Assembly (NCBI GenBank): GCA_005882415.1
Contig: VBAE01000089.1
Location: 1-29,439 of the forward strand
Source: Alphaproteobacteria bacterium
GTDB lineage: Bacteria > Pseudomonadota > Alphaproteobacteria > Sphingomonadales > Sphingomonadaceae
Length of the DNA stretch: 29,439 nt
Direction: 5' to 3'
Part shown: positions 17,225 through 27,322 of the stretch, in pieces
Numbering within the stretch: position 1 is the stretch's first letter
How the letters are laid out: each line of letters opens with the position of its first letter
Notes under the pieces: model-generated
Told to the model about the DNA's origin: nothing
Databases searched by the model: none
Seen by the model: only the letters and a program-made list of their open reading frames with translations
Position numbers and translations under genes: made by a program

Positions 17225-20200
17225 TTAGAACTTCAGGCGCGCACCCACCGCGAAGCGGCGACCGAGCGGATCGTAGGTCGACGGATAGGTGTTGCCGCCG
17301 TTGTAGGTCGTGCTGCCGACGGTGCCACCGACGACCGGGGGCTTCTTGTCGAACAGGTTCTGGACAGTGATCGTGAAATCGAAGTTGTCCGTCACGCCAA
17401 CGCGGGTCGAGAGGTCGAAATAATGCTTGGCATTGATCGACCGGAACCGCGGATCGACGACGCAACCCCCCGCATCGGCACCGGCGAAGTCCGGGCACGG
17501 CTGCTTGGCCGGCGGGAGGAGCACGCCATGGCTGTCGTGGTTCGCCGCATCGGCGGCCTGCTCGTCCTCGAGCTGCTGCTGATGCTCGAAGTCGACGCCG
17601 TGGATGTACCGCCACAGCAGGGAGACATCGACGCTGCCGAAGCTGAGCGTCGTGCGCTGCTGGAACTGGAACTTCGGCTGGATGGAGCCGCAGTTCGGGC
17701 TGTAGAAGCCGGTGCACTCACGGTTGATCGACGTCGGCGACGCCCGGAACTTGGAGTCGTGGGTGTAGTTCCCGTTGAAGCTCCAGTTCAGGCGAGCCCC
17801 GAGGAAGGGCAGGTTGGTGCGGTAGTTAAGACCCGCATCGACGCCGTCCGTTTCCAGGGTACCGAGGTTCGTCAGGTTCGCCAGCAGGCCCTGCGTGGTT
17901 GCCGGATCGCCGTCGAGACCGCCGGTGATCGGGTTACGCCGGATCTGAGCGCAGGCCTCGTTGGTCACGCTCGGGCTGTCGAAGCAGGCGTTGATGATGT
18001 CGCCCGGAGTCGGCGAGCCGCTCGCACCGTCGATCTTGATGTTGTAATAATCGATGGTGATCGTGAGGCCGCGGACCAAGTCGTTCGGCTGAAGGACCGC
18101 ACCCACCGTCCAGCTGCTCGCCTTCTCAGGCTTCAGGAACGGGTTGCCGCCGGTGGTGGTGTTCGCCTGGCCGGCGGTCGGGTTGTTGATCGCACCGATC
18201 GTGGCCGCCGGAGCGCCCTGGAAGATGCAGACATCCCGAAGCGCCGCGTTGCCGACCGGAGCCGCGCCCGCGCAGGGATCGGTGCCGAGGTTGGTCAGGC
18301 CGGTGGTGACCGGGAAGAACAGCTCGCCGATGTTCGGAGCGCGAACCGCACGGTTGTAGCTGCCGCGGAGCTTGACGCCCACGACCGGCTCCCACTGTGC
18401 GCCGACCTTCCAGGTGGTGGTGTTGAACTTCGGCGTGCCCGGAGCGTCGACCGTGTAGTGCGAACGACGGATACCGGCTTCGAGGCTGAGGCTGTGGAAC
18501 AGCGCACGGTCCGAAACCAGCGGTACGATAAGTTCGCCGAAGCCTTCATAGACGTCGAAGGCGCCGTTCACGTCGGGCTGTGCACCGCCGGCGCCGCCGA
18601 GCTCGCCGGGAGTCTTGGCGAGAATGTCGGAACGCTGGGTCGCCGTGTACTTGCGATACTCGGCGCCGACCGCGAAGCCGATCGGATCGGTCGCGAACGG
18701 GCTGGTGACACCGAAGTCGCCGTTGATGACGCCGCGGGCCTGGGCCAGCGTGGTCTGAACGGTCGAGGTGCTCTCGTCGTTGATATAGTCGACCATCTCC
18801 GGGCTGATCGAGCCGGTGGTCCCGAAGATGTTCAGCGGGACGCAGCCTGCATTGCCGGAAAGGCAGCTGTTGACGTTGGTGGCGCGCAGGGCGTCACGGA
18901 CGCGCGAGAGAAGCACATAGCCCTTGATGGTCTGCGTGTTCTTGCTCTGGCCATAGGATCCGAACAGGTCGAAGCCGATGTTGTCGGTGATGCTGCCGCG
19001 GATGCCGGCGCGGAAGTCGAAGATCTGCGTGTTGTAGTCGCTGACGCGCGGACCGACTTCCGGGGTACGACGACGAAGGCCGAACACGAACTCGCGATAG
19101 TTCGGGTCGGTCGGCGAAGTCGCAGCCGCGGCCGCGGCGCACTGCGCTGCGGTGAGGCTGGGGCCGAAGTTCGGCTTGGTCGGATCCGAGCTGCCCTGGA
19201 AGCTCGTCTTCGTGGTCGGATCGAACACGTTCGAGATCGCGCAGAGCGAAGCCCGCTGCGACGCGGTCAGGAAGGGGTTGCTGATCGGAACGTTGACCGA
19301 GGAACCGAACACGCCCGAAGGGGCGATGATGGTGTCGATCGTGTTGTTCGAGAACAGGCCGCGGGCATAGACTTCGATGCCGTCGGTCACTTCATAGTGG
19401 CCGGCGCCGTACATGTTGAAGCGCTCGAAGGGCACCTGGAACACGTTGTACGGGTTGAAGTTGAACGCGGTCGTGTACGGCCCGAGGCCGCCGCCCGAAG
19501 TGATCTGACGGGCAGCGAAGCCGCCGCCGATGTCGAGGCGGGCCGGGGTCGTGGTCGACGAACCCTGACCGGCGACGAAGAACTCGTCGTACGATTCGAG
19601 GGTCAGCTGCGAGAACTTGCGATCGCCGAAGTAGACCGGATCGGAGTCCTGATAGCCGAGGCTGATCACCGCGTTGCCGCGGCCGTCGTCGAAGTTCGCA
19701 CCCACGGTAAGGTCGGCGCGGAAGAAGTTGCCGTCGCCCTTCCCGGTGATCTGCTCGGAAGCGTTGAGCTCCATGCCCGAGAAGTCGCTGCGGGTGATGA
19801 AGTTGACGACGCCGCCGACGGCGTCAGCGCCGTAGGTGGACGAAGCGCCGCCGGTCAGCACGTCGACGCGGTCGACGAGGGCCAGCGGGATGTTGTTGAG
19901 ATCGACTCGGCCGCTGAGGTCGCCCGGGACGATGCGGACGCCGTCGAGGAGGACGATGTTGCGGGTCGAGCCGAGGCCGCGGAGGTTGACGTAGGACGCG
20001 CCGCCGTTGCCGTTGTTGACCTGGGAACCGATGCTGGGAACCGCGCCGGGGATCTCACGGAGAACCTCTTCGGCGACGTTGCTCTGGCGGAGCTGCATCT
20101 CGTCCTGGCCGACCGTCGTGACCGGGGCGGACGAGGTCAGGTTCGGGTTCTTGATGAGAGTGCCGGTGATGACGATGTCGCCCGAGGAAGTCTCCTCGGC

Positions 20201-20356
20201 CGGTCCAGCCGATTCCTGCGTCTGAACGCCGGCGGGAGGAGTAGCGTCGTCAGCCGGAGCGGCGGGCGGAGTGTCCTGCGCAAAAGCCGGCGTCGCCAGC
20301 GTCATTCCGGCGATCATAGTCGTCGCCAGGAGCGTGTCCCTGAAGTTCATTTTCAT
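17225..20356 (-). CDS. TonB-dependent receptor (TBDR2)
   Basis: A 1043-residue outer-membrane receptor, a paralogue of TBDR1. The signal peptide ends in TPAFA at about residue 26. A Pro/Ala-rich linker leads to DIVITGTLI, then a plug with VNLRGLGSTRNIVLLDGVRI, VDLNNIP and VLTGGASSTYGADAVGGVVN. The large barrel ends GRRFAVGARLKF with the required terminal Phe. Twelve cysteines occur as six pairs. The motif C-x6-CVPLNIFG matches C-x9-CVPINLFG of TBDR1, showing a shared subfamily. AGGGGA seven bases before ATG 20356 supports that start. The transcript probably ends at the terminator at 17173-17199, with read-through needed to reach the hydroxylase gene. The ligand is unknown. Confidence 0.95.
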   Translation of the reverse strand: MKMNFRDTLLATTMIAGMTLATPAFAQDTPPAAPADDATPPAGVQTQESAGPAEETSSGDIVITGTLIKNPNLTSSAPVTTVGQDEMQLRQSNVAEEVLREIPGAVPSIGSQVNNGNGGASYVNLRGLGSTRNIVLLDGVRIVPGDLSGRVDLNNIPLALVDRVDVLTGGASSTYGADAVGGVVNFITRSDFSGMELNASEQITGKGDGNFFRADLTVGANFDDGRGNAVISLGYQDSDPVYFGDRKFSQLTLESYDEFFVAGQGSSTTTPARLDIGGGFAARQITSGGGLGPYTTAFNFNPYNVFQVPFERFNMYGAGHYEVTDGIEVYARGLFSNNTIDTIIAPSGVFGSSVNVPISNPFLTASQRASLCAISNVFDPTTKTSFQGSSDPTKPNFGPSLTAAQCAAAAAATSPTDPNYREFVFGLRRRTPEVGPRVSDYNTQIFDFRAGIRGSITDNIGFDLFGSYGQSKNTQTIKGYVLLSRVRDALRATNVNSCLSGNAGCVPLNIFGTTGSISPEMVDYINDESTSTVQTTLAQARGVINGDFGVTSPFATDPIGFAVGAEYRKYTATQRSDILAKTPGELGGAGGAQPDVNGAFDVYEGFGELIVPLVSDRALFHSLSLEAGIRRSHYTVDAPGTPKFNTTTWKVGAQWEPVVGVKLRGSYNRAVRAPNIGELFFPVTTGLTNLGTDPCAGAAPVGNAALRDVCIFQGAPAATIGAINNPTAGQANTTTGGNPFLKPEKASSWTVGAVLQPNDLVRGLTITIDYYNIKIDGASGSPTPGDIINACFDSPSVTNEACAQIRRNPITGGLDGDPATTQGLLANLTNLGTLETDGVDAGLNYRTNLPFLGARLNWSFNGNYTHDSKFRASPTSINRECTGFYSPNCGSIQPKFQFQQRTTLSFGSVDVSLLWRYIHGVDFEHQQQLEDEQAADAANHDSHGVLLPPAKQPCPDFAGADAGGCVVDPRFRSINAKHYFDLSTRVGVTDNFDFTITVQNLFDKKPPVVGGTVGSTTYNGGNTYPSTYDPLGRRFAVGARLKF

Positions 20357-20522
20357 TTTGGTCCCCTTAAAACCATTTGATCGGGTGCAGTGGGCGCAGT
20401 TTCACCATACCCAAATCGAGCGCACTTCTACGGGCACGCAGAGGGGCGGCGCAAGGCGGCGAAACGGCACCGCAGCATTCTTGACGGACATGTAACATTT
20501 CAGACACAGTCTTGCCGGAGGG

Positions 20523-20550
20523 GCCTTTCGCCAATAGCCTTTTGAAAGGC
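20523..20550. repeat. Inverted repeat in the divergent promoter region
   Basis: GCCTTTC (20523-20529) pairs with GAAAGGC (20544-20550). A second GCCTTT adjoins the right half, giving GCCTTT-TG-AAAGGC. It lies in the 217-base gap between the divergent TBDR2 and the exported-protein gene, 24 bases before the latter's ATG, and could be an operator or a leader hairpin. Nothing else is clearly recognisable in this gap. Confidence 0.4.
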
Positions 20551-20573
20551 GCGGACCGGGCGGGAGAGACGGC

Positions 20574-21107
20574 ATGAACACGTATAAGGCAGCATTTCTG
20601 ATCGCGGCGGCAGTCGCGGTGGCGCTTCCCGCGGCTGCGAAGGACCGCAAGCCGGCCGCCCCGCCGCCCAACCCGGTGCTCGACGCCCTCGCCGCCTGCC
20701 GGACGGTGCCGGACTCGGCCGCCCGCCTGGCCTGCTTCGATGCGGCCAGCGCGCGGCTCGCCGAGGCGGTGGAGCGGCGCGACCTGGTCGTCATGGACAG
20801 GGCGGAGGTCCGCCAGACCCGCCGCTCGCTGTTCGGCTTCAGCCTGCCGCGAATCCCGCTGTTCCGAGGCGAGAATGTCGAGGAGCAGGAGGAGATCACG
20901 ACCACGATCACCGCCGCCTCCAGCCTCGGCATGGGCAAGTGGCAGTTCCGGATCGAGGACGGCGCGATCTGGCGCACCACCGAGAGCACGCCCGGCCTGG
21001 TCGATCCCGCACCCGGCCAGAAGGTGGTGATCAAGCGCGGCGCGCTCGGCAACTATTTCATCCGCTTCAACGGCCAGCGCGGCCTTCGCGGGCTCAGGGT
21101 CGGCTAG
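20574..21107 (+). CDS. Exported hypothetical protein
   Basis: A 177-residue protein with a signal peptide (MNTYKAAFLIAAAVAVALPAAA, cleavage likely before Lys23). Residues 42-55, CRTVPDSAARLACFD, contain a C-x11-C pair followed by Phe-Asp, a pattern also seen in VasI-type periplasmic proteins of type VI secretion, but no other T6SS gene is near. The C-terminal half (ITTTITAASSLGMGKWQFRI and on to KVVIKRGALGNYFIRFNG) reads as a small beta-rich domain. A GGGAGAG site precedes the ATG. It is divergent from TBDR2 and converges on the M23 peptidase gene. Similar proteins seem widespread in sphingomonads; function unknown. Confidence 0.8.
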   Translation: MNTYKAAFLIAAAVAVALPAAAKDRKPAAPPPNPVLDALAACRTVPDSAARLACFDAASARLAEAVERRDLVVMDRAEVRQTRRSLFGFSLPRIPLFRGENVEEQEEITTTITAASSLGMGKWQFRIEDGAIWRTTESTPGLVDPAPGQKVVIKRGALGNYFIRFNGQRGLRGLRVG

Positions 21108-21153
21108 GCTCCGGCATCGCCCTTCACCGACCGGTCATTGCGCTCCCTTAGCT

Positions 21154-21318
21154 GCCTCCCCATCGCAGATGGGGAGGGGGACCGCCGAAGGCGGTGGAGG
21201 GGTGACAAGGCGGAGAGTCAGAGGGTCTCGCGCTAGACGGCGGAGGCTTCTGCCAGGTCACCCCTCCACCACATTTCATGTGGTCCCCCTCCCCCCGAGC
21301 TGCCGCTCGCGGGGAGGC
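21154..21318. repeat. Long inverted-repeat element, family B copy A
   Basis: Perfect ends GCCTCCCC (21154-21161) and GGGGAGGC (21311-21318). Each arm carries nested hairpins: ACCGCC-GAA-GGCGGT (21181-21195) on the left and ACCACA-TTTCA-TGTGGT (21268-21284) on the right, set in G-rich and C-rich stretches that pair across the element. It fills the gap between the convergent exported-protein and M23 genes. A second copy is at 28153-28318. Confidence 0.9.
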
Positions 21319-21371
21319 AAGAGACGGCGATCGCCCGGCTCGCAATGGCGATTTGTACGAGTCTGGGGCGA

Positions 21372-22202
21372 CTATTCTTTAGGAGGGATGGTCGCGGCGG
21401 GCATCGGGCCAGCGAGCGGCTGGGGGTCGATGCGGGCGTTTTGCCACTTCATGCTCCAGTGGAGGTGCGGGCCGGTCGCGCGGCCGGTGGCGCCGACGGT
21501 GCCGATCGGATCGCCCTGCCGAACGCGCTGCCCCTCCTTCACCGCGACCGTGGCGAGATGGAGGAAGGCGCTGTCGAGGCCCATGCCGTGGGAGACGATG
21601 ACGAGATTGCCCTCGAGGCTGAACACAGGGGGCCCGGCGAGCACGACGACGCCATCGGCAGGCGCGGTTACGGTGGCGCCGGCCCCGGCCGCGATGTCGA
21701 CTCCGCTATGGTAGGAGCCGGGCTCGCCCTGGTAGATTCGCTGCGATCCGAACACGCCGCTGATCCGGCCGCGGGCGGGCCAGGCGAATTGCTGGCGCCA
21801 GCCGTCGCTCGTCACCGGCGTCGCCCGGGCGGCGGCGATACGGGCGAGCTCGGCGGCGCGGACGCGCTGGAATTCCTCATTGGGGATGCCCTGGCGAAGC
21901 GGCGTGTCGACGCGCTCAATGTCCCAAGCGCGCGGCGCAACGGTGAGGAGGCGGATCGAGGTGCCGCCCGACCGCTCCGCGACCAGCTCTGCTTTCGGAG
22001 GCGCGTCGCGGTCGAAGCCGACGAGGAAGGCGCCGCCCTCGCCGAGCGGGATCGGCTTGCCGTCGAGGCGGAGTGCGGTGGTGCCGGGCGGCGCGGTGCC
22101 GCGGAGGAGGGCGCCCTGCTGCGGCTGGCCCGAAAGCTGGATCTCGTCCGCGGGCGCCGCGGCGACGAGCGCGAAGGCGAGGAGGAGGGGGGTTGCCCTC
22201 AC
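21372..22202 (-). CDS. M23 family metallopeptidase (LytM-type)
   Basis: A 276-residue exported protein with an N-terminal signal (MRATPLLLAFALVAAAPA), a beta-rich region (about 20-130) and a C-terminal M23/LytM domain. The zinc ligands are visible: His165 and Asp169 in YHSGVDIA and His248 in GPHLHWS; His215 in AFLHLATV is the other active-site histidine. All catalytic residues are present, so it is probably a periplasmic peptidoglycan endopeptidase that cuts peptide cross-links. It starts at GTG 22202, overlapping the DUF2093 stop by four bases (GTGA), which indicates translational coupling in an xseA-DUF2093-M23 operon. Confidence 0.93.
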   Translation of the reverse strand: MRATPLLLAFALVAAAPADEIQLSGQPQQGALLRGTAPPGTTALRLDGKPIPLGEGGAFLVGFDRDAPPKAELVAERSGGTSIRLLTVAPRAWDIERVDTPLRQGIPNEEFQRVRAAELARIAAARATPVTSDGWRQQFAWPARGRISGVFGSQRIYQGEPGSYHSGVDIAAGAGATVTAPADGVVVLAGPPVFSLEGNLVIVSHGMGLDSAFLHLATVAVKEGQRVRQGDPIGTVGATGRATGPHLHWSMKWQNARIDPQPLAGPMPAATIPPKE

Positions 22203-22399
22203 CCACGGCCCTCGGCGCGGACCGAGGCTTCGGCGGTCGCGTATGCTTCCTGGCGCTCGACGCTCCAGTAGCGGAGATCGTCGAGCGGAATCTTCGCACC
22301 GGTCACCGCGCAGATCACATGGTCGCCCGGGCTCAGCACCCGGAAGGTGCCCTGCAGATAATGGAGGCGCGCCGGCCTTGCATTGTTGGTCATCAGCAT
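22199..22399 (-). CDS. DUF2093 domain protein
   Basis: A 66-residue protein, MLMTNNARPARLHYLQGTFR to the C-terminal ASVRAEGRG. The core GDHVICAVTGAKIPLDDLRYWSVERQEAY is read here as two parts (GDHVICAVTGAKIPL and DDLRYWSVERQEAY) and matches DUF2093, a small alphaproteobacterial family with no known role. AAGGAG, which overlaps the xseA TAA stop, is six bases before ATG 22399. ATG 22405 abuts the ribosome site, so it is a poor start. It sits between xseA (10-base gap) and the M23 gene (4-base overlap). Confidence 0.9.
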   Translation of the reverse strand: MLMTNNARPARLHYLQGTFRVLSPGDHVICAVTGAKIPLDDLRYWSVERQEAYATAEASVRAEGRG

Positions 22400-22409
22400 G
22401 GGCATCTCC

Positions 22410-23739
22410 TTACAACAGCCGCGGATGATCGGTCTTGGGCCCCCGATAGGGAGCGCGGCGCGGCCGCTCAAGGGCCGGTGCGCCGGCCTCGGCGTCGACC
22501 TGCCCGTCGGCGAAGACGAGCCGAAGCGACCCCGCCTCCCGAGCCGCAGCGGCCGAGATCAGCGTCTTCCCCGCTCTATCCTCCACGCGCGCGTAACCGC
22601 GCTCGAGGGGACGGTCAAGGAGGCCGGGGCGGAGGGCGCCGGCGGTCTGGCCGAGCGCGGCGCGGGCGTGGCTGAGCTCGGTGCGGAGTGCCCGCGGAAG
22701 CCGCTCGGCGAGCTCGTCGAGGCGCTGGCGCTGGGGTGCGAGCAGCTCCTCTTTCTCGGGCCAATGGCGCATGCAGGCGTCGAGCTGTTCCCGCGACCGC
22801 TCCGCCGAGCGGCGGGCGCAGCGCTCGATCCGGAAGCCGATTTCGCGCAGCTGTCCGAGGAGGTCGCCGCGGACGGGGACCGCGATTTCGGCGGCGGCGG
22901 TGGGCGTGGGGGCGCGGACGTCGGCGGCGAAGTCGCAGAGCGAGGTGTCGGTCTCATGGCCGACCGCGGAGATGATCGGGATGTCGGAGGCCGCGACGGC
23001 GCGGACCACCTCCTCCTCGTTGAACGCCCACAGATCCTCGATCGACCCGCCGCCGCGGGCGACGATGAGCAGCTCCGGCCGCGGGATCGGTCCGCCCTCG
23101 GCGAGCGCGTTGAAACCGCGCACTGCGGCGGCGACCTGCCCCGCCGCCCCTTCGCCCTGCACGGCGACCGGCCAGACGATGACGTGGGAGGGGCAGCGGT
23201 CGGCGAGGCGGTGGAGGATGTCGCGGATCACCGCCCCGGTCGGCGAGGTGACGACTCCGATCACCCTCGGGTGGAATGGGAGGCGCTTCTTCCTGTCCTC
23301 GTCGAACAGGCCTTCCGCGGCCAGCGCCCGGCGGCGCTTGTCGAGCAGAGCCATCAGCGCGCCCTGGCCGGCGAGCTCGAGGCGGTCGATGACGATCTGG
23401 TAGCGCGAGCGGCCGGGGAAGGTGGTGAGCTTGCCGGTGGCGACGACCTCGACCCCGTCCTCGGGGTGGAAGCGCAGAGCGCCCGCGGTGGCCTTCCAGA
23501 TGACTCCGTCGATCACCGCCTTGTCGTCCTTGAGGCAGAGATAGCAATGGCCGGACGCCGCCCGCTTCCAGCCCGAAATCTCGCCGCGCACCCGGACCAG
23601 GCCGAAGGCGTTCTCGACCGTCCGCTTCAGCGCCATCGAAAGCTCGGACACGCTCTGCGCAGGCGCGTTGTCGCCCGGCATTTCGGTTGCTAACAGCCCC
23701 TCACCGCCCGGCGCGTCGATCTCGGAAGGAAGCTCGTTC

Positions 23740-23741
<2 letters not shown>
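22410..23741 (-). CDS. xseA: Exodeoxyribonuclease VII large subunit
   Basis: XseA is the catalytic subunit of exonuclease VII, which degrades single-stranded DNA together with XseB. From ATG 23741 it has 443 residues: an N-terminal OB-fold (SVSELSMALKRTVENAFG and RVRGEISGWKRAASGHCYLC), then catalytic-core motifs VVTSPTGAVIRDILHRL, ARGGGSIEDLWAFNEEE and SAVGHETDTSLCDFAADVRA before PTPTAAAE, then a long helical region. The frame is open 26 codons further up, inside purD. ATG 23741 has AGGA nearby and gives the usual N-terminal extension; ATG 23684 is an alternative. The start overlaps the purD start on the other strand. xseB is not in the window. Confidence 0.94.
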
Positions 23742-25020
<1,279 letters not shown>

Positions 25021-25078
25021 TCCGCATCCGCATCTGGAACAGGTACAAGGCTCGATTCACCCCGATGGAGGCAGAGGG

Positions 25079-25498
25079 ATGAAGTTCCTGATCGGCCTGA
25101 TCGCCGCGCTGCTGATGGGCTGGGCCTGGCACGGCCCGCTCGGGCACGGCGAGGCTCTGGTCTTCGCGCTCGAAACGCAGGCGCGGGCGCAGGTCGCCTC
25201 TGCCGGCATTCCGGGCGTGACGGTCAGCCTCGGCCATCATCCGCTCTCCCGCGCCGCCACCCTTTCCGGGACGGCCAACGATTTCCAACGGAACGGGCTG
25301 GGCGGCCAGCCGGGGCTCACCGACCTCGTCCAGGGGGTGGAGGGAATCTCCTCCGTCCGCTGGGCCGACACACCCGGCAAGGGTTTCACCCTTCCGCTGC
25401 TCGCCGAAACCCTGATCCTCGTCACTCTCGCTTATCTGATCGGCCTCGGTGCCGCCTGGCTCCTCTGGGGCCGCAAGCGGCGCGAGGGCTTCGCTTAA
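25079..25498 (+). CDS. Small membrane protein with a BON-like middle region
   Basis: A 139-residue protein with an N-terminal membrane helix or signal anchor (MKFLIGLIAALLMGWAW) and a C-terminal helix (about 105-130: LLAETLILVTLAYLIGLGAA then WLLWGRKRR) with basic residues after it. The 70-residue loop between them, most likely periplasmic, includes VTVSLGHHPLSRAATLSGTA and GLTDLVQGVEGISSVRWAD. That pattern (a TLSG turn followed by a helix and a G-V-x-x-V-x-W strand) resembles a BON domain; this is only a fold impression. GGAGG lies seven bases before ATG 25079, 58 bases after purD, and the next small gene follows in 15 bases, so the pair is probably one operon. Confidence 0.8.
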   Translation: MKFLIGLIAALLMGWAWHGPLGHGEALVFALETQARAQVASAGIPGVTVSLGHHPLSRAATLSGTANDFQRNGLGGQPGLTDLVQGVEGISSVRWADTPGKGFTLPLLAETLILVTLAYLIGLGAAWLLWGRKRREGFA

Positions 25499-25513
25499 TT
25501 CAAGGACATCGAC

Positions 25514-25951
25514 ATGCTTACCGTCGCCCAAGACAACCCCATCGCGATCGTCATCGCAGTCCTGATCGGAATCGCCGTCGGCTGGTGGATCTTCCGCGCA
25601 GTCCGTAGCGACCGCCGGGTCTCCGGCGCCGACGCCCCGGACTCGATCGACCAGCCCAAGCAGCGGCTGATCCGCGACGGCGTCGACACCATCGAAGGCC
25701 GCGGCCTCGCCGACGAAGTGGGCGCAGCCGCCCGCGACGTCGCCGGCGAGATATTGGGCGTCGATGCCCACATCACCCGATTCGACCAGCTCGCGGCGCT
25801 CAGCGCAAACGAGGTCGAGATACTCGATTCCCGCATGGGCGCCTTCCGCGGCCGCGTCGCCCGCGACCGGCTGGTCGAGCAGGCCTGCTACCTCGCCCGC
25901 GGCGACACCGACGGCTTCGAGGCGAATTTCGGGAAGCTGGGGAACGCCTGA
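25514..25951 (+). CDS. Membrane-anchored hypothetical protein
   Basis: A 145-residue protein. Residues about 8-28 (NPIAIVIAVLIGIAVGWWIF) form one membrane helix followed by a basic stretch (RAVRSDRR), so the C-terminal 110 residues are probably cytoplasmic. They are acidic and mostly helical (GLADEVGAAARDVAGEIL, RFDQLAALSANEVEILDSRM). AAGGA precedes the ATG. It follows the BON-like gene by 15 bases, and its stop lies four bases from a REPIN-like repeat. I do not recognise a named family. Confidence 0.8.
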   Translation: MLTVAQDNPIAIVIAVLIGIAVGWWIFRAVRSDRRVSGADAPDSIDQPKQRLIRDGVDTIEGRGLADEVGAAARDVAGEILGVDAHITRFDQLAALSANEVEILDSRMGAFRGRVARDRLVEQACYLARGDTDGFEANFGKLGNA

Positions 25952-25954
25952 GTT

Positions 25955-26051
25955 CGTCATGGCGGACTTGATCCGCCATCCATGAACACCGTTCGAGTCC
26001 AGTTCTCACAAACCTGTGTTCATGGACCCCGGATCAAGTCCGGGGTGACGG
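25955..26051. repeat. REPIN-like element, family A copy 2
   Basis: Left hairpin ATGGCGGA-CTTGA-TCCGCCAT and right hairpin ACCCCGGA-TCAAG-TCCGGGGT, flanking CATGAACAC ... GTGTTCATGGA. Both five-base loops are identical to copy 1 at 10469-10566, while stem bases differ in compensating pairs. It lies between the convergent hypothetical gene and the disrupted CNNM gene. Confidence 0.9.
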
Positions 26052-26075
26052 GGGAGAGGCGGACGGGCCCGCGGC

Positions 26076-27322
26076 TTACCCCCGCCGCCGCCTCTGCTCC
26101 GATGCGATGAGCTTGTCGATTTTGTGGCCGTCCATATCGACCACTTCGAACTGCCAGCCCCCGTGGCTGAACCTCTCGCCGACCTCCGGGATATGGCGGA
26201 GGACCGACAAAGCGAAGCCGGCGACGGTGGAATAATCGCGCTCGTCGGGGAGGCCGATGCCGAGGCGGTCGGTGAGGGCGTCGGCCGAGACAGAGCCCGA
26301 GACCAGCCAGCTTCCGTCCTCGCGCTCGACGAAGGGCGGATCGCGGTCCCCCTCCCGGTCCGAGGCGAAGCCGCCGGCGAGTGCGGCGAGCAGGTCGGCG
26401 GGGGTCACGATCCCTTCGAAATGGCCGTATTCGTCATGGACCAGCGCCATCGGCACGTCGGCGATTCGAAGCGCGTTCAAGGCGTCCATCGCGTCCATCT
26501 GGTCCGGGATGATCGGCGCGGGCCGCATCAGCTGGTGGAGGTCGAGCGGGCGTCCTTCGATGAAGGCGGTGACGATGTCGCGCGCCTGGACGACGCCGAC
26601 GATCTTGTCGACCGAGCCTTCCGCGACCGGCATCCTGTTGTGCAGCGTCTCGACCAAAGAGGCGCGGATCGTGTCCGGGTCGGCGTCGATGTCGATCCAG
26701 TCGACCTCGGTGCGCGGAGTCATGATCTCGCGGGCCGGCCGGTCAGCGAGGCGGACCACGCCGGAGATGATGGCCCGCTCGCTCTCCTCGAGAACGCCCG
26801 CGCTGTGCGCTTCGGCCACGACCATGTGGAGCTCCTCGGCGGTCACCCGGTCGCGGCTGTCGCGCTGGAGGCGGAGCAGGCGGAAGATGAGGGCGCTGGT
26901 GCGGTCGAGCAGCCAGACGAAGGGCATGGTCACGCGCGCCAGCCATAGCATCGGGATCGCCATCACCGCGGCGATTCCCTCGGGCGCTCGACCGTATGCG
27001 CCCACTCGACCGGCACGCCGAGCAGAAGCAGCCGCTCGCCGACCGGTCCGCCGAGGCTGCTTCCCGAATAGGCGCCGGCGAGGATCCCGATCAGGGTGAT
27101 TCCGATCTGGACGGTGGAGAGGAAGCGGCCGGGATCGTCGGAAAGATCGAGCGCGGTCTGGGCGCCCGAACTGCCCTTCTTGGCCATCGCTTTCAAACGC
27201 GGCCGGCGCGCGGAGACGATCGCCAGCTCCGCCATCGCGAAGAGCCCGTTCAGGCCCACCAGCAGCAGGATGATGATGACATCGAGCCAGGGGAATGGCG
27301 TCAGGTTCTGGGCGGCGGGCAT
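26076..27322 (-). pseudogene. Disrupted CNNM/CorC-type 'hemolysin family' membrane protein
   Basis: Two minus-strand frames together make one protein. The N-terminal frame runs from ATG 27322 (MPAAQNLTPFPWLDVIIILL) through GLNGLFAMAELAIVSARR and STVQIGITLIGILAGAYSG to GVPVEWAHTV, then meaningless ERPRESPR and a stop at 26963. The C-terminal frame picks up at RAPEGIAAVMAIPMLWLARV (near 26991) with the rest of the CNNM domain, two CBS domains (MTPRTEVDWIDI, DVPMALVHDEYGHFEGIV) and the CorC_HlyC domain to 26076. Family members have about 26-30 more residues here, including a membrane helix and a GELVPK motif. Both the frame shift and this missing stretch point to a deletion near 26985-26993, unless it is a sequencing error. 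The intact protein is thought to handle divalent cations. Confidence 0.85.

Noticed and set aside
10659..20356. A polysaccharide utilisation locus
   Set aside because: The receptors resemble large sphingomonad TBDRs, but there is no SusD, glycoside hydrolase or sugar regulator.
17423..20380. A 985-codon plus-strand open frame opposite TBDR2
   Set aside because: Same artefact as at TBDR1. The minus strand shows a full signal peptide, plug and barrel.
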